Source of the DNA: Elusimicrobiota bacterium
GTDB taxonomy: Bacteria; Elusimicrobiota; Elusimicrobia; FEN-1173
Direction of reading: 5' to 3'
NCBI GenBank assembly: GCA_003158755.1
Contig: PMLF01000125.1
Location: 1 to 13,454, forward strand
DNA: 13,454 nucleotides
Part shown: one piece after another, positions 6,439 to 13,454 of the stretch
How the letters are laid out: each line of letters opens with the position of its first letter
Position numbering within the stretch: position 1 is the first letter of the stretch
Position numbers and translations under genes: made by a program
Notes under the pieces: generated by a model
Seen by the model: the letters and a program-made list of their open reading frames with translations, nothing else
What the model was told of the DNA's origin: nothing
Database searches by the model: none

Positions 6439-6905
6439 ACCCGAATCCGGCGCGCAACGATCGCGGCATGACGTTGATGGAGCTCACCGTCGCGGGAACG
6501 TTGTTCATGGTATTTTCCCTCCAAGTGGGGAGCGTGTTCAATTCCTATCTCTTGCACGTGAAATACGTCTCCAACCGCACCGTGGTGGAACGGGAGGCCC
6601 TGGCTTGCCGCGCCCTCCTCATGGGGGATCTCGTTCATTCGGACGGGGCGGCCGTTTCCTTGGATCAAAAAGAACTCGACCTCAGCGACACCGTCGCCGC
6701 GGTTACCGTTCAGTATTACCAGGACGCATCTTCCTTAGTGCGGAACGAACAGGAACTCGGCTGGAATTTGATCGCGGCCCGGTGCGCGAGCTCGGCGGTG
6801 TTCGAGGACCGGGAAAACGGAAGCGTCCTGGCGACGTTCCACTTTCAAAGAGGTTCGGCTTGGCGGGACCTGAACGTTTTCCTCAGCGTCCCGACGGAAT
6901 CGTGA
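6435..6905 (+). CDS. Type IV prepilin-like protein (PilW/GspJ-like)
   Basis: A 156-residue prepilin-like protein. The leader is unusually charged and 11 residues long, MNPNPARNDRG, followed by MTLMELTVAGTLFMVF. Cleavage after Gly11 gives Met1 and keeps the Glu5 needed for assembly. The hydrophobic helix ends near residue 37, and the periplasmic domain contains only one Cys pair-like spacing (Cys at about 56 and 118), so a disulfide is possible. Size and position fit PilW or GspJ. ATG 6435 overlaps the stop of the preceding gene (ATGA). It is a minor filament component rather than a major pilin, since its domain lacks the usual C-terminal major-pilin features. Confidence 0.83.
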   Translation: MNPNPARNDRGMTLMELTVAGTLFMVFSLQVGSVFNSYLLHVKYVSNRTVVEREALACRALLMGDLVHSDGAAVSLDQKELDLSDTVAAVTVQYYQDASSLVRNEQELGWNLIAARCASSAVFEDRENGSVLATFHFQRGSAWRDLNVFLSVPTES

Positions 6906-6915
6906 GGCGGATGAA

Positions 6916-7269
6916 ATGAACGACAAAGGCTTGGCCCTTCTCCTGACGATGGCTTTGATCCTGGTCTCCCTCGGGGCGACGACGGTGTTGATCCACCGCA
7001 TTCAGTCCCTGATGCTGGTGACTCAAAACGAGGATTACTTGGACAAGAACGCCGCTCCCCTCTCCTTGGGGATGGGCAAAGCGTTGACCCTCTTGGAAAC
7101 GGGGACGCCGGCCGTCGTTCCGACGAATTGCCGGATGCCTTTAGGACCGGACGCCGCGAACGCCTCGGTCGTCGTGGAATTCAGCCGGGTCGGTCCCCAA
7201 TGGAAGGTGTCCGTGTCCTCGGACACGGGGGACACGATGGACGTGTGTCCGGGAAAATGGACGGGGTGA
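6916..7269 (+). CDS. Small prepilin-like protein lacking Glu5 (PilX/GspK-like)
   Basis: A 117-residue protein beginning MNDKG|LALLLTMALILVSLGA, a class III-like leader with a hydrophobic helix to about residue 26. After the presumed cleavage at Gly5 the fifth residue is Leu, not Glu. Absence of Glu5 is known for GspK, the tip pseudopilin of type II secretion, and the leader also resembles PilX-like proteins. GspK is normally around 300 residues with a large insert, so if it is GspK-like it is greatly reduced. Two Cys (about 69 and 112) could pair. The initiation region GGCGGATGAAATGAA (6906-6920) is identical to that of the receiver at 4075. Its stop lies just before the GspL-like gene start. 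Confidence 0.78.
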   Translation: MNDKGLALLLTMALILVSLGATTVLIHRIQSLMLVTQNEDYLDKNAAPLSLGMGKALTLLETGTPAVVPTNCRMPLGPDAANASVVVEFSRVGPQWKVSVSSDTGDTMDVCPGKWTG

Positions 7270-7274
7270 ATGCC

Positions 7275-8837
7275 ATGAGCGCATCGGGCGGTTTCGCCAT
7301 CACCAAGGGGTACGGAGTCTACGTCGACGAAAAAAACGTCTACGTCGCGGAAGCCGGTTTGGGCCTCGGCGGGTCCACGGTGACGCGGCGTCTCATTTTC
7401 CCGTTGGGCGAGAGGCCCTTGTCCGAAATCTTGCGGGAGGTCACCGGAAAGAAAGAGGCGGAATCCGCCGGGGAAGGCCCGAAAAGCTTCTTGAAAAAAA
7501 TACGGGGATTCCTCCGGGACCTTCCGATCGTCATCGCGGGGGGAGTGTCGGAAACGGCCGTGTTCTATTCCGCCTTCCCCATGGCCAATTTGCCGGGGCC
7601 CAAGACGACGGCGGACAACATCATCATGGAAAATCCGAGGGCGGCCTTTTTGGGGTCGACCGATTTGTTGGTGGACGTCGTCGGTTGCAGTATGGGTGAA
7701 AAGTTCTTCGCCCAGGTAGGGGCCGCCAAGAAGCCGGCGGCGCAGGCCATGCTCCAAAGTTTTTACGACGCGGGGATGGACCCCATCCGAATTGAGCCCG
7801 GTCCCTGGGCCGCGTTACGCGTGGCGTGGCGCAAAGCGGCTCCTCCCTCCGCCAAAGAATCCGAGATTCGAATCCTGGTGGGAGCCGACTCGATGCTCGC
7901 GGTCCTCACCCAGGGTTCCGCCCCCTTTTCCTGGCAGTCCATCCCTATCGAACCGGACACCATCGAGGAAAAACTGCCGTCGATTCTCCACCGATTTTCC
8001 ACGTTGGCGGATTGGAAGCAACGGATCGCCCCGGTCAAACAGATCGTGATCCAGGGGGAGAAAGTCCCCGAGGAATGGGTCCGGACGTTGAGCGAGAAAA
8101 TGAACATGCCCGTCAAGGGAGTGAAAGGTCCCGTCTATGACGGGCACATGATCGCCCACGGCGTGGCGCTCGGCGCCCTCAATCCGGATTCCGAGGGTTT
8201 GAACCTGGTGAGGTCCCTGCAAAGGCCCGTGCCCCTTTGGTGCCTGTTCCCCCGGGTGCAGGCGGTCTTATCGGCCCTGATGGTGGCGCTCGTGCTGGTC
8301 TCCATGCATTTGCAGGCCACCGAGTTGGACGCCAAAGTCCGGAAGTTCAAGCGCGAAAACGCCCAAGCCTCCTGGGCGACCGGCAAAAAAGTGGAAGCCC
8401 TGGAGCAGGCGAACAAACGGATTTACGAGGAGGCCCGTCCGTTGAGCAATTTCATGGGGGACCGAATGCCGGTAGCGCCCCTGTTGGAAGCGGCGACCCG
8501 GCATCTTCCGCCCAACGGCTGGCTGGCACAGATTGAAGTGGAGGACGCCGTCTGGATTCGGGCGTCCGGGGGAAAGGATTGCGGGGACCGGTTCGCCGTT
8601 TTGATGCTCGCGGCCAAATTCCCCGAGGATGGGCGGATGCCCGAGGAGGTCGACCGTTATTTGGGCGATCTTCGAGCCGATCCGTTTTTCAAGAAGTATT
8701 TGCCGAAAGTTCAGCTTTCCACGATCAATTGGAGGAGGGAGTCCGGCGTCCCGGTGGCGTTCGCCAGCATCCTCTGCGCTCCCGCGACGCCGAAGGAGTC
8801 GGAATGGAAATCCAAGAAAGGGGCCGAGGAGAAGTAG
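7275..8837 (+). CDS. PilM-PilN-like fusion (GspL-like inner-membrane platform protein)
   Basis: About 520 residues combining what are usually two pilus proteins. Residues 1 to about 315 look like an actin-fold PilM-like cytoplasmic domain, ending in MIAHGVALGALNPDSEGLNL, the pattern found at a PilM-PilN junction. A membrane segment follows at about 328-347 (VQAVLSALMVALVLVSM), then a charged coiled coil (about 350-390), then a PilN-like periplasmic domain with ATRHLPPNGWLAQIEVED. This single-chain layout is that of GspL in type II secretion. The N-terminal strand pair YGVYVDEKNVYVAE lacks the DxGSS phosphate motif of active PilM, so nucleotide binding is doubtful, again as in GspL. ATG 7275 with GGGGTG six bases upstream is preferred; GTG 7266 (GTGA overlap) and ATG 7257 are in frame. 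It would recruit the ATPase encoded downstream. Confidence 0.85.
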   Translation: MSASGGFAITKGYGVYVDEKNVYVAEAGLGLGGSTVTRRLIFPLGERPLSEILREVTGKKEAESAGEGPKSFLKKIRGFLRDLPIVIAGGVSETAVFYSAFPMANLPGPKTTADNIIMENPRAAFLGSTDLLVDVVGCSMGEKFFAQVGAAKKPAAQAMLQSFYDAGMDPIRIEPGPWAALRVAWRKAAPPSAKESEIRILVGADSMLAVLTQGSAPFSWQSIPIEPDTIEEKLPSILHRFSTLADWKQRIAPVKQIVIQGEKVPEEWVRTLSEKMNMPVKGVKGPVYDGHMIAHGVALGALNPDSEGLNLVRSLQRPVPLWCLFPRVQAVLSALMVALVLVSMHLQATELDAKVRKFKRENAQASWATGKKVEALEQANKRIYEEARPLSNFMGDRMPVAPLLEAATRHLPPNGWLAQIEVEDAVWIRASGGKDCGDRFAVLMLAAKFPEDGRMPEEVDRYLGDLRADPFFKKYLPKVQLSTINWRRESGVPVAFASILCAPATPKESEWKSKKGAEEK

Positions 8838-8867
8838 AAAACGAAGAGGCTCAACGGGGGCAATGGG

Positions 8868-9671
8868 ATGGCTCAAGGCAAAGAACCGAAATGGGTCGAA
8901 GTCTATAAGAAGCTGACGGTAATGCTTCAAGACCCCTTCATGCTTCGCGTGACCGTTTTGGCGGTCCTCGCGGTTTTCGGCCTGGGCGGAGTGGGTTTGC
9001 CTCTGTATGAGAACATTCAGGGGCTGCGGCAAGAATTTGTTCAGGAGAAAAAACGAGGGGAATTGATCGGGGATTATCATTCCATGGATTCGTATATGAA
9101 GAAGCACAAGAAACGAATCCCAAAGAACGCCGATCTGGATTGGTGGATTGCTTATATGTTGGACGCCTCCCGCGAGGCGAAAATGCAGATCATCGAGTAT
9201 AAACCCTACATCGTCAAAGGAGGGCAGGCGAAGGTGGGGAGTTTGCAGGGAGTCCTTTTGGTTTTCAAATTGACCGGGCGATTCGAAGATGTTTTGGAAT
9301 TCGTGGGGTCCTTGGAAAATCGCCCCGAAGTGATGCGCATCGCCCGCATCGTTCTCTTGCCGGGCGCGCCCGTGGGGGTCAACGTTCCCATTGCCGTATT
9401 GACGTCGAAATCCAAGGTGGGCGCCGCGGCGGCGGGTAGTAAGGGGGAGGCGGTTAACGTCGGTTCGGGGGGTGAAGACGAAAAGGAAACGTCCCCGGCG
9501 GCCTCCGGTTCTTCGAAAGCCGCGGCCGCCGCGCACGAGACGAAACCCGCGGACGGTTCCATCGAGGCGAAGAAAAAGATTCCGAAACCGGGTTCTCCGG
9601 CGCCGGCGGTCAAGGGAAAGGCGCCGGCCCACGCCTCAAGCTCCGCCCCCGCGGAAACGGCGGAAGAGTGA
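8868..9671 (+). CDS. pilO: PilO/GspM-like inner-membrane protein with a low-complexity tail
   Basis: A 267-residue bitopic protein. A short cytoplasmic leader precedes the membrane segment at about 25-46 (MLRVTVLAVLAVFGLGGVGL). A coiled coil (about 47-85) and a small alpha/beta domain (about 87-178) end in GRFEDVLEFVGSLENRPEVMRI, a typical PilO ferredoxin-like pattern. Residues 180-267 form an Ala/Ser/Lys/Glu/Pro-rich tail with no predicted fold, absent from standard PilO. The protein would pair with the PilN-like domain of the preceding gene to align the inner-membrane ring with the secretin. ATG 8868 is preceded by a GGGGGC about ten bases away. The next gene starts one base past its stop. 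Confidence 0.85.
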   Translation: MAQGKEPKWVEVYKKLTVMLQDPFMLRVTVLAVLAVFGLGGVGLPLYENIQGLRQEFVQEKKRGELIGDYHSMDSYMKKHKKRIPKNADLDWWIAYMLDASREAKMQIIEYKPYIVKGGQAKVGSLQGVLLVFKLTGRFEDVLEFVGSLENRPEVMRIARIVLLPGAPVGVNVPIAVLTSKSKVGAAAAGSKGEAVNVGSGGEDEKETSPAASGSSKAAAAAHETKPADGSIEAKKKIPKPGSPAPAVKGKAPAHASSSAPAETAEE

Positions 9672-9672
9672 T

Positions 9673-10122
9673 ATGCCGAACGAAATCCGGAAATGGATCC
9701 CCATCGGCAGCGTGATCCTGGCGTGTTTTCTTCTTTGGTACTTGTCTCAGCCGGACGTTCAGATGGAGACGAGGAGTCCCGTCGAAAAATTAACGCCTCC
9801 GTCTCCGGCGGCGACCTTCGATCCGCCGAAGGGTTTGCGGAACCCGTTGGATTCATCCACGGTGATCCCCAGGGAAAAACCGGGGGAGAAACATATGGTT
9901 CACTTGAGCACGACGACGGCGCGCGGGGCGGCGCCCGAAAAACGAGCGGTTCGGATTGACGGGATCGTATGGTCTCGTTCCATGCCGTTGGTGAGCATCA
10001 ATGGGAGGCTGTTGAGGGAAGGCGCGCGGATTCCCCAAGGGCGAGTGCTCCGGATACGTCCGACCAGCGTGCGGTTGGAGATTAACGGAAAATCGGTGGA
10101 AAAAAAGGTGATGGCGCCATGA
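9673..10122 (+). CDS. PilP/GspC-like protein with an HR domain
   Basis: A 149-residue protein with an N-terminal membrane anchor at about 9-24 (IPIGSVILACFLLWYL), a Pro-rich periplasmic linker and a C-terminal beta domain (about 95-146): VRIDGIVWSRSMPLVSING, then EGARIPQGRVLRIRPTSVRLEINGK. This matches the homology region shared by PilP and GspC, which binds the N0 domain of the secretin. PilP is usually a lipoprotein; no lipobox is visible here, and an uncleaved anchor is more like GspC. ATG 9673 follows the PilO-like stop by one base, with GGAAGAG upstream. Its stop overlaps the secretin start (ATGA), consistent with stoichiometric production. Confidence 0.85.
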   Translation: MPNEIRKWIPIGSVILACFLLWYLSQPDVQMETRSPVEKLTPPSPAATFDPPKGLRNPLDSSTVIPREKPGEKHMVHLSTTTARGAAPEKRAVRIDGIVWSRSMPLVSINGRLLREGARIPQGRVLRIRPTSVRLEINGKSVEKKVMAP

Positions 10123-12650
10123 GACCCATAGAACCGGAAAAGACGTCCCGTCGATTGAAATGGAAAAGGTCCTTGGCGGTTTTTCTCGCGCTGGGGATTC
10201 TCTCCGCGACGGTCGGACCGTTTCCCTCCGACGCCTCGGAAAGGACGGCGCGGAGCGCCGATGCCAAAGGCTCCCTTTCGTTGTCGAAGGCGTTCTTGCG
10301 GGATTTGACCTATTATCGCTGGTTGTCGAACAAGAATAAGCTGGGGGTCGGAGATCGATTGTTCCTCCTGAGTCTTCTCAAGAAAAAATACGCTTCCGAG
10401 CCGGCGGCCGCGGCCTACCTCGGACGCGAGGCCGGACGGGTCGGAGGACCGGGAACGTCGATCCCCGAAGGGTCCGTCAAGCGTAACCGTTCCGCGATCC
10501 ATCGCCTGTCGAAAAGGAAGGGGATGGACGCCGGAGCCCGCCAATATCTTTTGAAGCTTTTGGAAACCAAATACGCGGCGGCCCTCCCGGCCCGCGAAAT
10601 CAATTCGTCCCAACTGGCGGCTTCGGTTCCTTCAACGGAAGATTCCAATTTGAAAGAGTCGGATTCAAGGTCCGCAGAAGCCAAAGCGGAAAAAATAAAG
10701 GCCGCCCGGGAAAAAGCCGACAAGAAGGCGGCCGCCAAGAAAGAAGCCGCCGAGGCTAAAGCCGCCAAGAAGGCGGCGGCCAAGAAAGAAGCCGCCGAAG
10801 CGAAGGCCGCCAAAAAGGCGGCGGCCGAAAATAAAGCCGCCGAAAAGAAATCCAAAAAAAGGGAAGCCACCGAAGCAAAAGCCGCCGGAAAGAGTGCCGC
10901 CGAAGCGGCGGCCGTCGAAGCCCAAGCGGCCCCTGCGGCGGCGGCCAAACCGCCCGAGGAGGTTTTTCAAGGCGATCTGGATTATTACCATACTTTTTCG
11001 GACGAGCAGAAGTTGGACCCCAAAAGTCGTCTCTACTTATTAGGGGTGCTTCAAAAGAAATACGCCTCGTCCCCGGCCTGTTTGAAATCCATCCAAAATG
11101 AAATCGACCGGCTGGGTCCGGACGCCGCCAGGGAAAAGAAATCGGCTTCAGCTCAAATCGCAAACGCGGCGGAGGTTCATCCGGAGGCGGAACAAGTCAC
11201 GGCGGCGGTTCCTCCTCCGGCTCCCGCCCCGGAGATGAAGCCGTCCGAACCTCCGGCGGCGTCGGAACCTCCCAAGAAAACGGGGCTCGCGACCCTGGAT
11301 GATTCGCCGTCGGAAATATCCTCCAAGAGCATCAATCGCCGGGTGAGCCTCAATTTGGTGGGAATGCCCCTCATCCATATCTTGAGGGCTCTTTCCCTGC
11401 AGACCGGCGCCAATTTCATCATCTCCAAAGAAATTCAAGGCAAAAAGTTCTCCGCTTTCGTCCAGCGTATAACTCTGAGGGAGTCGTTGCAGGCGTTGCT
11501 CGAGACCCAGGGTCTCGGATACGAGCAGATCGGGGACAGCGATACCTTCGTCATCAAGGAGCTCTCCAAAACGAAGGTTCGCCTGGTCACTCGGGTGTTT
11601 CGGCTGAAATACACCCAGTTGGCGGAGCCTTCGGCGGCCGCCCCGGCGGAAAGCAACTTTTCCTTCATCGGGTCCGGAGGCGGCGGAGGCGGCGCCGCGG
11701 CGGCGGGAGGCGGCGCGTCCGAAGGATCGAGCATCGCGGTGGTGGTGAAGAGCATGCTCTCGGATCACGGGAAGCTTCAGGTGCACCCGCCGACCAACAG
11801 CCTTATCGTGTCGGACCTCCCGGAGAACATACCCCGCATCGAACAGCTCATCACGGGGTTGGATACCTTGACTCCCCAGGTGCTCATCGAGACCGTCATC
11901 GTCGAGGCCAACGCCGACACGTCCCGTCAAATCGGATTGGATTACGGCGGCGCCGATGGGACGATGGCCACGCTCACCGGTCCCAGCTTAGCCATGTCCG
12001 CCGTAAGATTGGGCAGCCGGCCCACCGCGACCGATCTGACGCAAGGCTCCGTGACCGGTCCCAGCGGCAACGCCGGCGGCAACCCCATGACGGGCACGTT
12101 TTTCGGGATGCTCTCCTTTCAGCAGTTCACCGCGGTCCTGAAGGCCGTGGAGACCTCCGGCAACGGACAGTATTTGGCCAAACCGAAGATCCTCACCTTG
12201 AACAACAAGATGGCGGAAATCGAGGTGACCGCCGATACGGCCATCGGCCAAAAAGCCGCTTTGAGCGGCGGGGGCGCGGGCGGCATCGTGGCGACCACGG
12301 CGGAACGTCAGAAAACGGGCGTGAGTTTGCGCGTCACTCCGCAGATCAACGAAGGGGATTTGATCACCCTGATGATTGAGCCTTCGGTGAGTCTCCCGCA
12401 ATCGTCTCAATTCTTTCCCGCCCAGTTCGTGGACGCCCAAACGCGTTCGATCCGAACCTCCGTTCGGGTGAAGGACGGCGAGACCCTTTTGATCGGAGGG
12501 CTTCTATCCAATCAAACGACGGACACCAATCGCAGCGTGCCGTTCCTGGGGCGTATCCCGCTGATCGGCGCCCTGTTCCGGTCCTCGAACAAGGTGACGT
12601 CGAGGCGCGACCTGATGATCTTCATCACGCCGCGGGTGGTTCGGACGTGA
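10119..12650 (+). CDS. pilQ: Outer-membrane secretin (PilQ/GspD family) with a novel N-terminal repeat region
   Basis: An 843-residue secretin that would form the outer-membrane channel. A signal peptide (hydrophobic core about 18-34) leads into an unusual region of about 365 residues: repeat motifs at 58-95 and 119-156, a Lys/Ala-rich helix or linker (about 185-275) with a tandem repeat, a third motif at 282-319, then a Pro/Ala-rich stretch to about 400. The conserved part follows: an N0/STN-like domain (about 404-480, SLNLVGMPLIHILRALSLQ), an N1/secretin_N domain carrying a Gly/Ala-rich insertion at about 518-535, and the C-terminal secretin domain with QVLIETVIVEAN and VPFLGRIPLIGALFR. PilQ proteins usually have AMIN domains at the N-terminus; none is recognisable. 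A single N1 domain is PilQ-like rather than GspD-like. ATG 10119 overlaps the stop of the preceding gene. Confidence 0.93.
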   Translation: MRPIEPEKTSRRLKWKRSLAVFLALGILSATVGPFPSDASERTARSADAKGSLSLSKAFLRDLTYYRWLSNKNKLGVGDRLFLLSLLKKKYASEPAAAAYLGREAGRVGGPGTSIPEGSVKRNRSAIHRLSKRKGMDAGARQYLLKLLETKYAAALPAREINSSQLAASVPSTEDSNLKESDSRSAEAKAEKIKAAREKADKKAAAKKEAAEAKAAKKAAAKKEAAEAKAAKKAAAENKAAEKKSKKREATEAKAAGKSAAEAAAVEAQAAPAAAAKPPEEVFQGDLDYYHTFSDEQKLDPKSRLYLLGVLQKKYASSPACLKSIQNEIDRLGPDAAREKKSASAQIANAAEVHPEAEQVTAAVPPPAPAPEMKPSEPPAASEPPKKTGLATLDDSPSEISSKSINRRVSLNLVGMPLIHILRALSLQTGANFIISKEIQGKKFSAFVQRITLRESLQALLETQGLGYEQIGDSDTFVIKELSKTKVRLVTRVFRLKYTQLAEPSAAAPAESNFSFIGSGGGGGGAAAAGGGASEGSSIAVVVKSMLSDHGKLQVHPPTNSLIVSDLPENIPRIEQLITGLDTLTPQVLIETVIVEANADTSRQIGLDYGGADGTMATLTGPSLAMSAVRLGSRPTATDLTQGSVTGPSGNAGGNPMTGTFFGMLSFQQFTAVLKAVETSGNGQYLAKPKILTLNNKMAEIEVTADTAIGQKAALSGGGAGGIVATTAERQKTGVSLRVTPQINEGDLITLMIEPSVSLPQSSQFFPAQFVDAQTRSIRTSVRVKDGETLLIGGLLSNQTTDTNRSVPFLGRIPLIGALFRSSNKVTSRRDLMIFITPRVVRT
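10290..11075 (+). repeat. Three copies of a 38-residue motif in the secretin N-terminus
   Basis: The copies lie at 10290-10403, 10473-10586 and 10962-11075, in the same frame and aligning without gaps. Shared positions include F..DL.YY (copies 1 and 3), then S...KL....RL.LL..L.KKYAS. Counting by hand, copies 1 and 3 agree at 19 of 38 residues; copy 2 is more divergent but keeps LS, R, LL, LL and KYA. The pattern suggests short helical modules. The linker between copies 2 and 3 is Lys/Ala-rich. Function unknown; periplasmic location follows from the signal peptide. Confidence 0.75.
10722..10856 (+). repeat. 45-bp tandem repeat, three copies (Lys/Ala/Glu-rich linker)
   Basis: The units are 10722-10766, 10767-10811 and 10812-10856. 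The first two encode the identical peptide KKAAAKKEAAEAKAA with a few synonymous changes; the third is degenerate (KKAAAENKAAEKKSK). The region is predicted to be a long charged helix or flexible spacer. Copy number may vary between strains, as for other in-frame repeats. Confidence 0.85.
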
Positions 12651-12662
12651 ACGGGGGCCGAT

Positions 12663-13454
12663 ATGACCATTAAACTTCCCGAGGTCGGAGACCGTCCGCT
12701 CCTGTTGGAGCTCCTCCTGGCGAAGAAACTGATCGACCTGAAGAAAACGGAGGCCATCCTCAAGGAGCAGACGAAGATCGAATGCGGCATCGAGGAGGCC
12801 GTCACCAACACGCGTTCGGCCACCGAGGACGCCATCGCCGAATGTTACGCCGAATTCCTGAACGTGCCGCTGGTGAAGTCCGTCGACGCCGACACGTTTA
12901 AATCGTCGCCGCTCCTGCGGGAGCTCCTGCCGGAAAAGTTCGTCCGGGACAACCACCTCCTTCCCCTGTCCCAGGAAAAAGACGCTTTGCTGGTGGCTTT
13001 CCTGGACCCCTCGGACGTCAACCTCATCAACGAAGTGCAGCTGTTCACCGGGTGCAAGGTGACTCCCCGGGTGGCGACCGCCGGCGTCATCACTCAGGGG
13101 ATCAATATCCTGTACGGCGCCATGGACCAGGCGAAACAGATGATTCAGGATACTCCCCAGGCGGACGATGTGGAGGTGATCGCGAAGCAGACGGAAGAGG
13201 ACGTTTTGGACCTGGACCGGATCATCCCCGAATCGCGGGAGACCAAGGTGATCCGGTACGTCAACCAAATCCTGGCGAACGCCCTGCACGAGCGGTGCAG
13301 CGACATCCATTTGGAACCGTTCCCCGACGAATGCAAGATTCGGTTCCGCATCGACGGAGGCCTCGTGAACACGCCTCCGCCGCCCATGAACATGTTCGTG
13401 CCCGTCATCTCGCGGCTCAAGATCCTTTGCAAAATGGACATCGCCGAGAAGCGC
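12663..13454 (+). CDS. pilB: Type IV filament assembly ATPase, N-terminal part (PilB/GspE family, runs off the window)
   Basis: The first 264 codons of a hexameric secretion or pilus-extension ATPase. The N-terminal domain (about 10-155) has the MshEN/T2SSE_N pattern LLLELLLAKKLIDLKKTEAIL, NVPLV and LLPLSQEKDALLVAFLDPSDVNLINEVQLFTG. The catalytic half starts with VIRYVNQILANALHERCSDIHLEPFPD, where SDIHLEP is at 213-219, then RFRIDGGL and LKILCKMDIAEKR, all hallmarks of this family. The Walker A, Asp-box and Walker B regions lie beyond the window. ATG 12663 is preceded by GGGGG about six bases upstream and follows the secretin stop by 12 bases. It would energise assembly through the GspL-like protein. 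PilB versus GspE cannot be decided from this part. Confidence 0.93.
   Translation, partial: MTIKLPEVGDRPLLLELLLAKKLIDLKKTEAILKEQTKIECGIEEAVTNTRSATEDAIAECYAEFLNVPLVKSVDADTFKSSPLLRELLPEKFVRDNHLLPLSQEKDALLVAFLDPSDVNLINEVQLFTGCKVTPRVATAGVITQGINILYGAMDQAKQMIQDTPQADDVEVIAKQTEEDVLDLDRIIPESRETKVIRYVNQILANALHERCSDIHLEPFPDECKIRFRIDGGLVNTPPPPMNMFVPVISRLKILCKMDIAEKR

Noticed and set aside
8268..9632. A 454-codon open frame on the minus strand
   Set aside because: It is antisense to the PilM-PilN fusion and PilO-like genes, has a skewed Arg/Gly/Phe-rich composition and no recognisable domain. High GC creates such shadow frames.
10415..10991. Long minus-strand open frames rich in Ala/Phe or Gly/Phe
   Set aside because: They are the reverse reading of the Lys/Ala-rich repeat of the secretin; the low complexity alone keeps them free of stops.
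1..13454. Mobile elements, CRISPR arrays, tRNA or rRNA genes
   Set aside because: I found no transposase or integrase, no spaced direct repeats, no attachment-site duplications and no tRNA-like cloverleaf in the short intergenic spaces.

Overview
The window comes from a GC-rich bacterium with a diderm envelope, since it carries an outer-membrane secretin and inner-membrane assembly proteins. The stand-alone receivers with the signature LEGTGK(Y/F)QVR.ENRG, and the mixture of type IV pilus and type II secretion parts, suggest an under-studied lineage of the Elusimicrobiota/Omnitrophota kind. That placement is inference from general resemblance and is weak.

Layout: (1) 1-481, minus strand, the N-terminal part of a thioredoxin reductase, transcribed away from everything else. 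(2) 482-720, a divergent intergenic region with a good sigma70-type promoter (588-617) whose -10 box is the spacer of a perfect 7-bp inverted repeat, so it looks operator-controlled. (3) 721-4446, five tightly packed or overlapping two-component genes on the plus strand: single-domain receiver, membrane sensor kinase, OmpR-type regulator, soluble kinase with an altered H-box, single-domain receiver. (4) 4493-4876, a small secreted protein, then a very strong intrinsic terminator (4903-4950). (5) 5028-5402, another single-domain receiver, paralogous to the one at 4075. (6) 5539-13454, a dense co-directional block beginning with an HTH-receiver fusion protein. It continues with three prepilin-like proteins, a PilM+PilN-like (GspL-like) fusion, PilO-like, PilP/GspC-like, a secretin, and the start of a PilB/GspE assembly ATPase that runs off the window.

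The second block builds an envelope-spanning machine of the type IV filament superfamily. Gene order reads like gspI-J-K-L-M-C-D-E of type II secretion, but the secretin has a short PilQ-like N0-N1 layout, so pilus versus secretion identity is open. The first block supplies six receiver domains (counting the HTH fusion) and two kinases next to this machine; it plausibly controls its expression or activity, but no direct regulatory link can be read from sequence.

The most novel-looking item is the periplasmic N-terminus of the secretin. In place of AMIN-type domains it carries three copies of a gapless 38-residue motif, the third separated from the first two by a long Lys/Ala-rich linker that contains a 15-residue tandem repeat.
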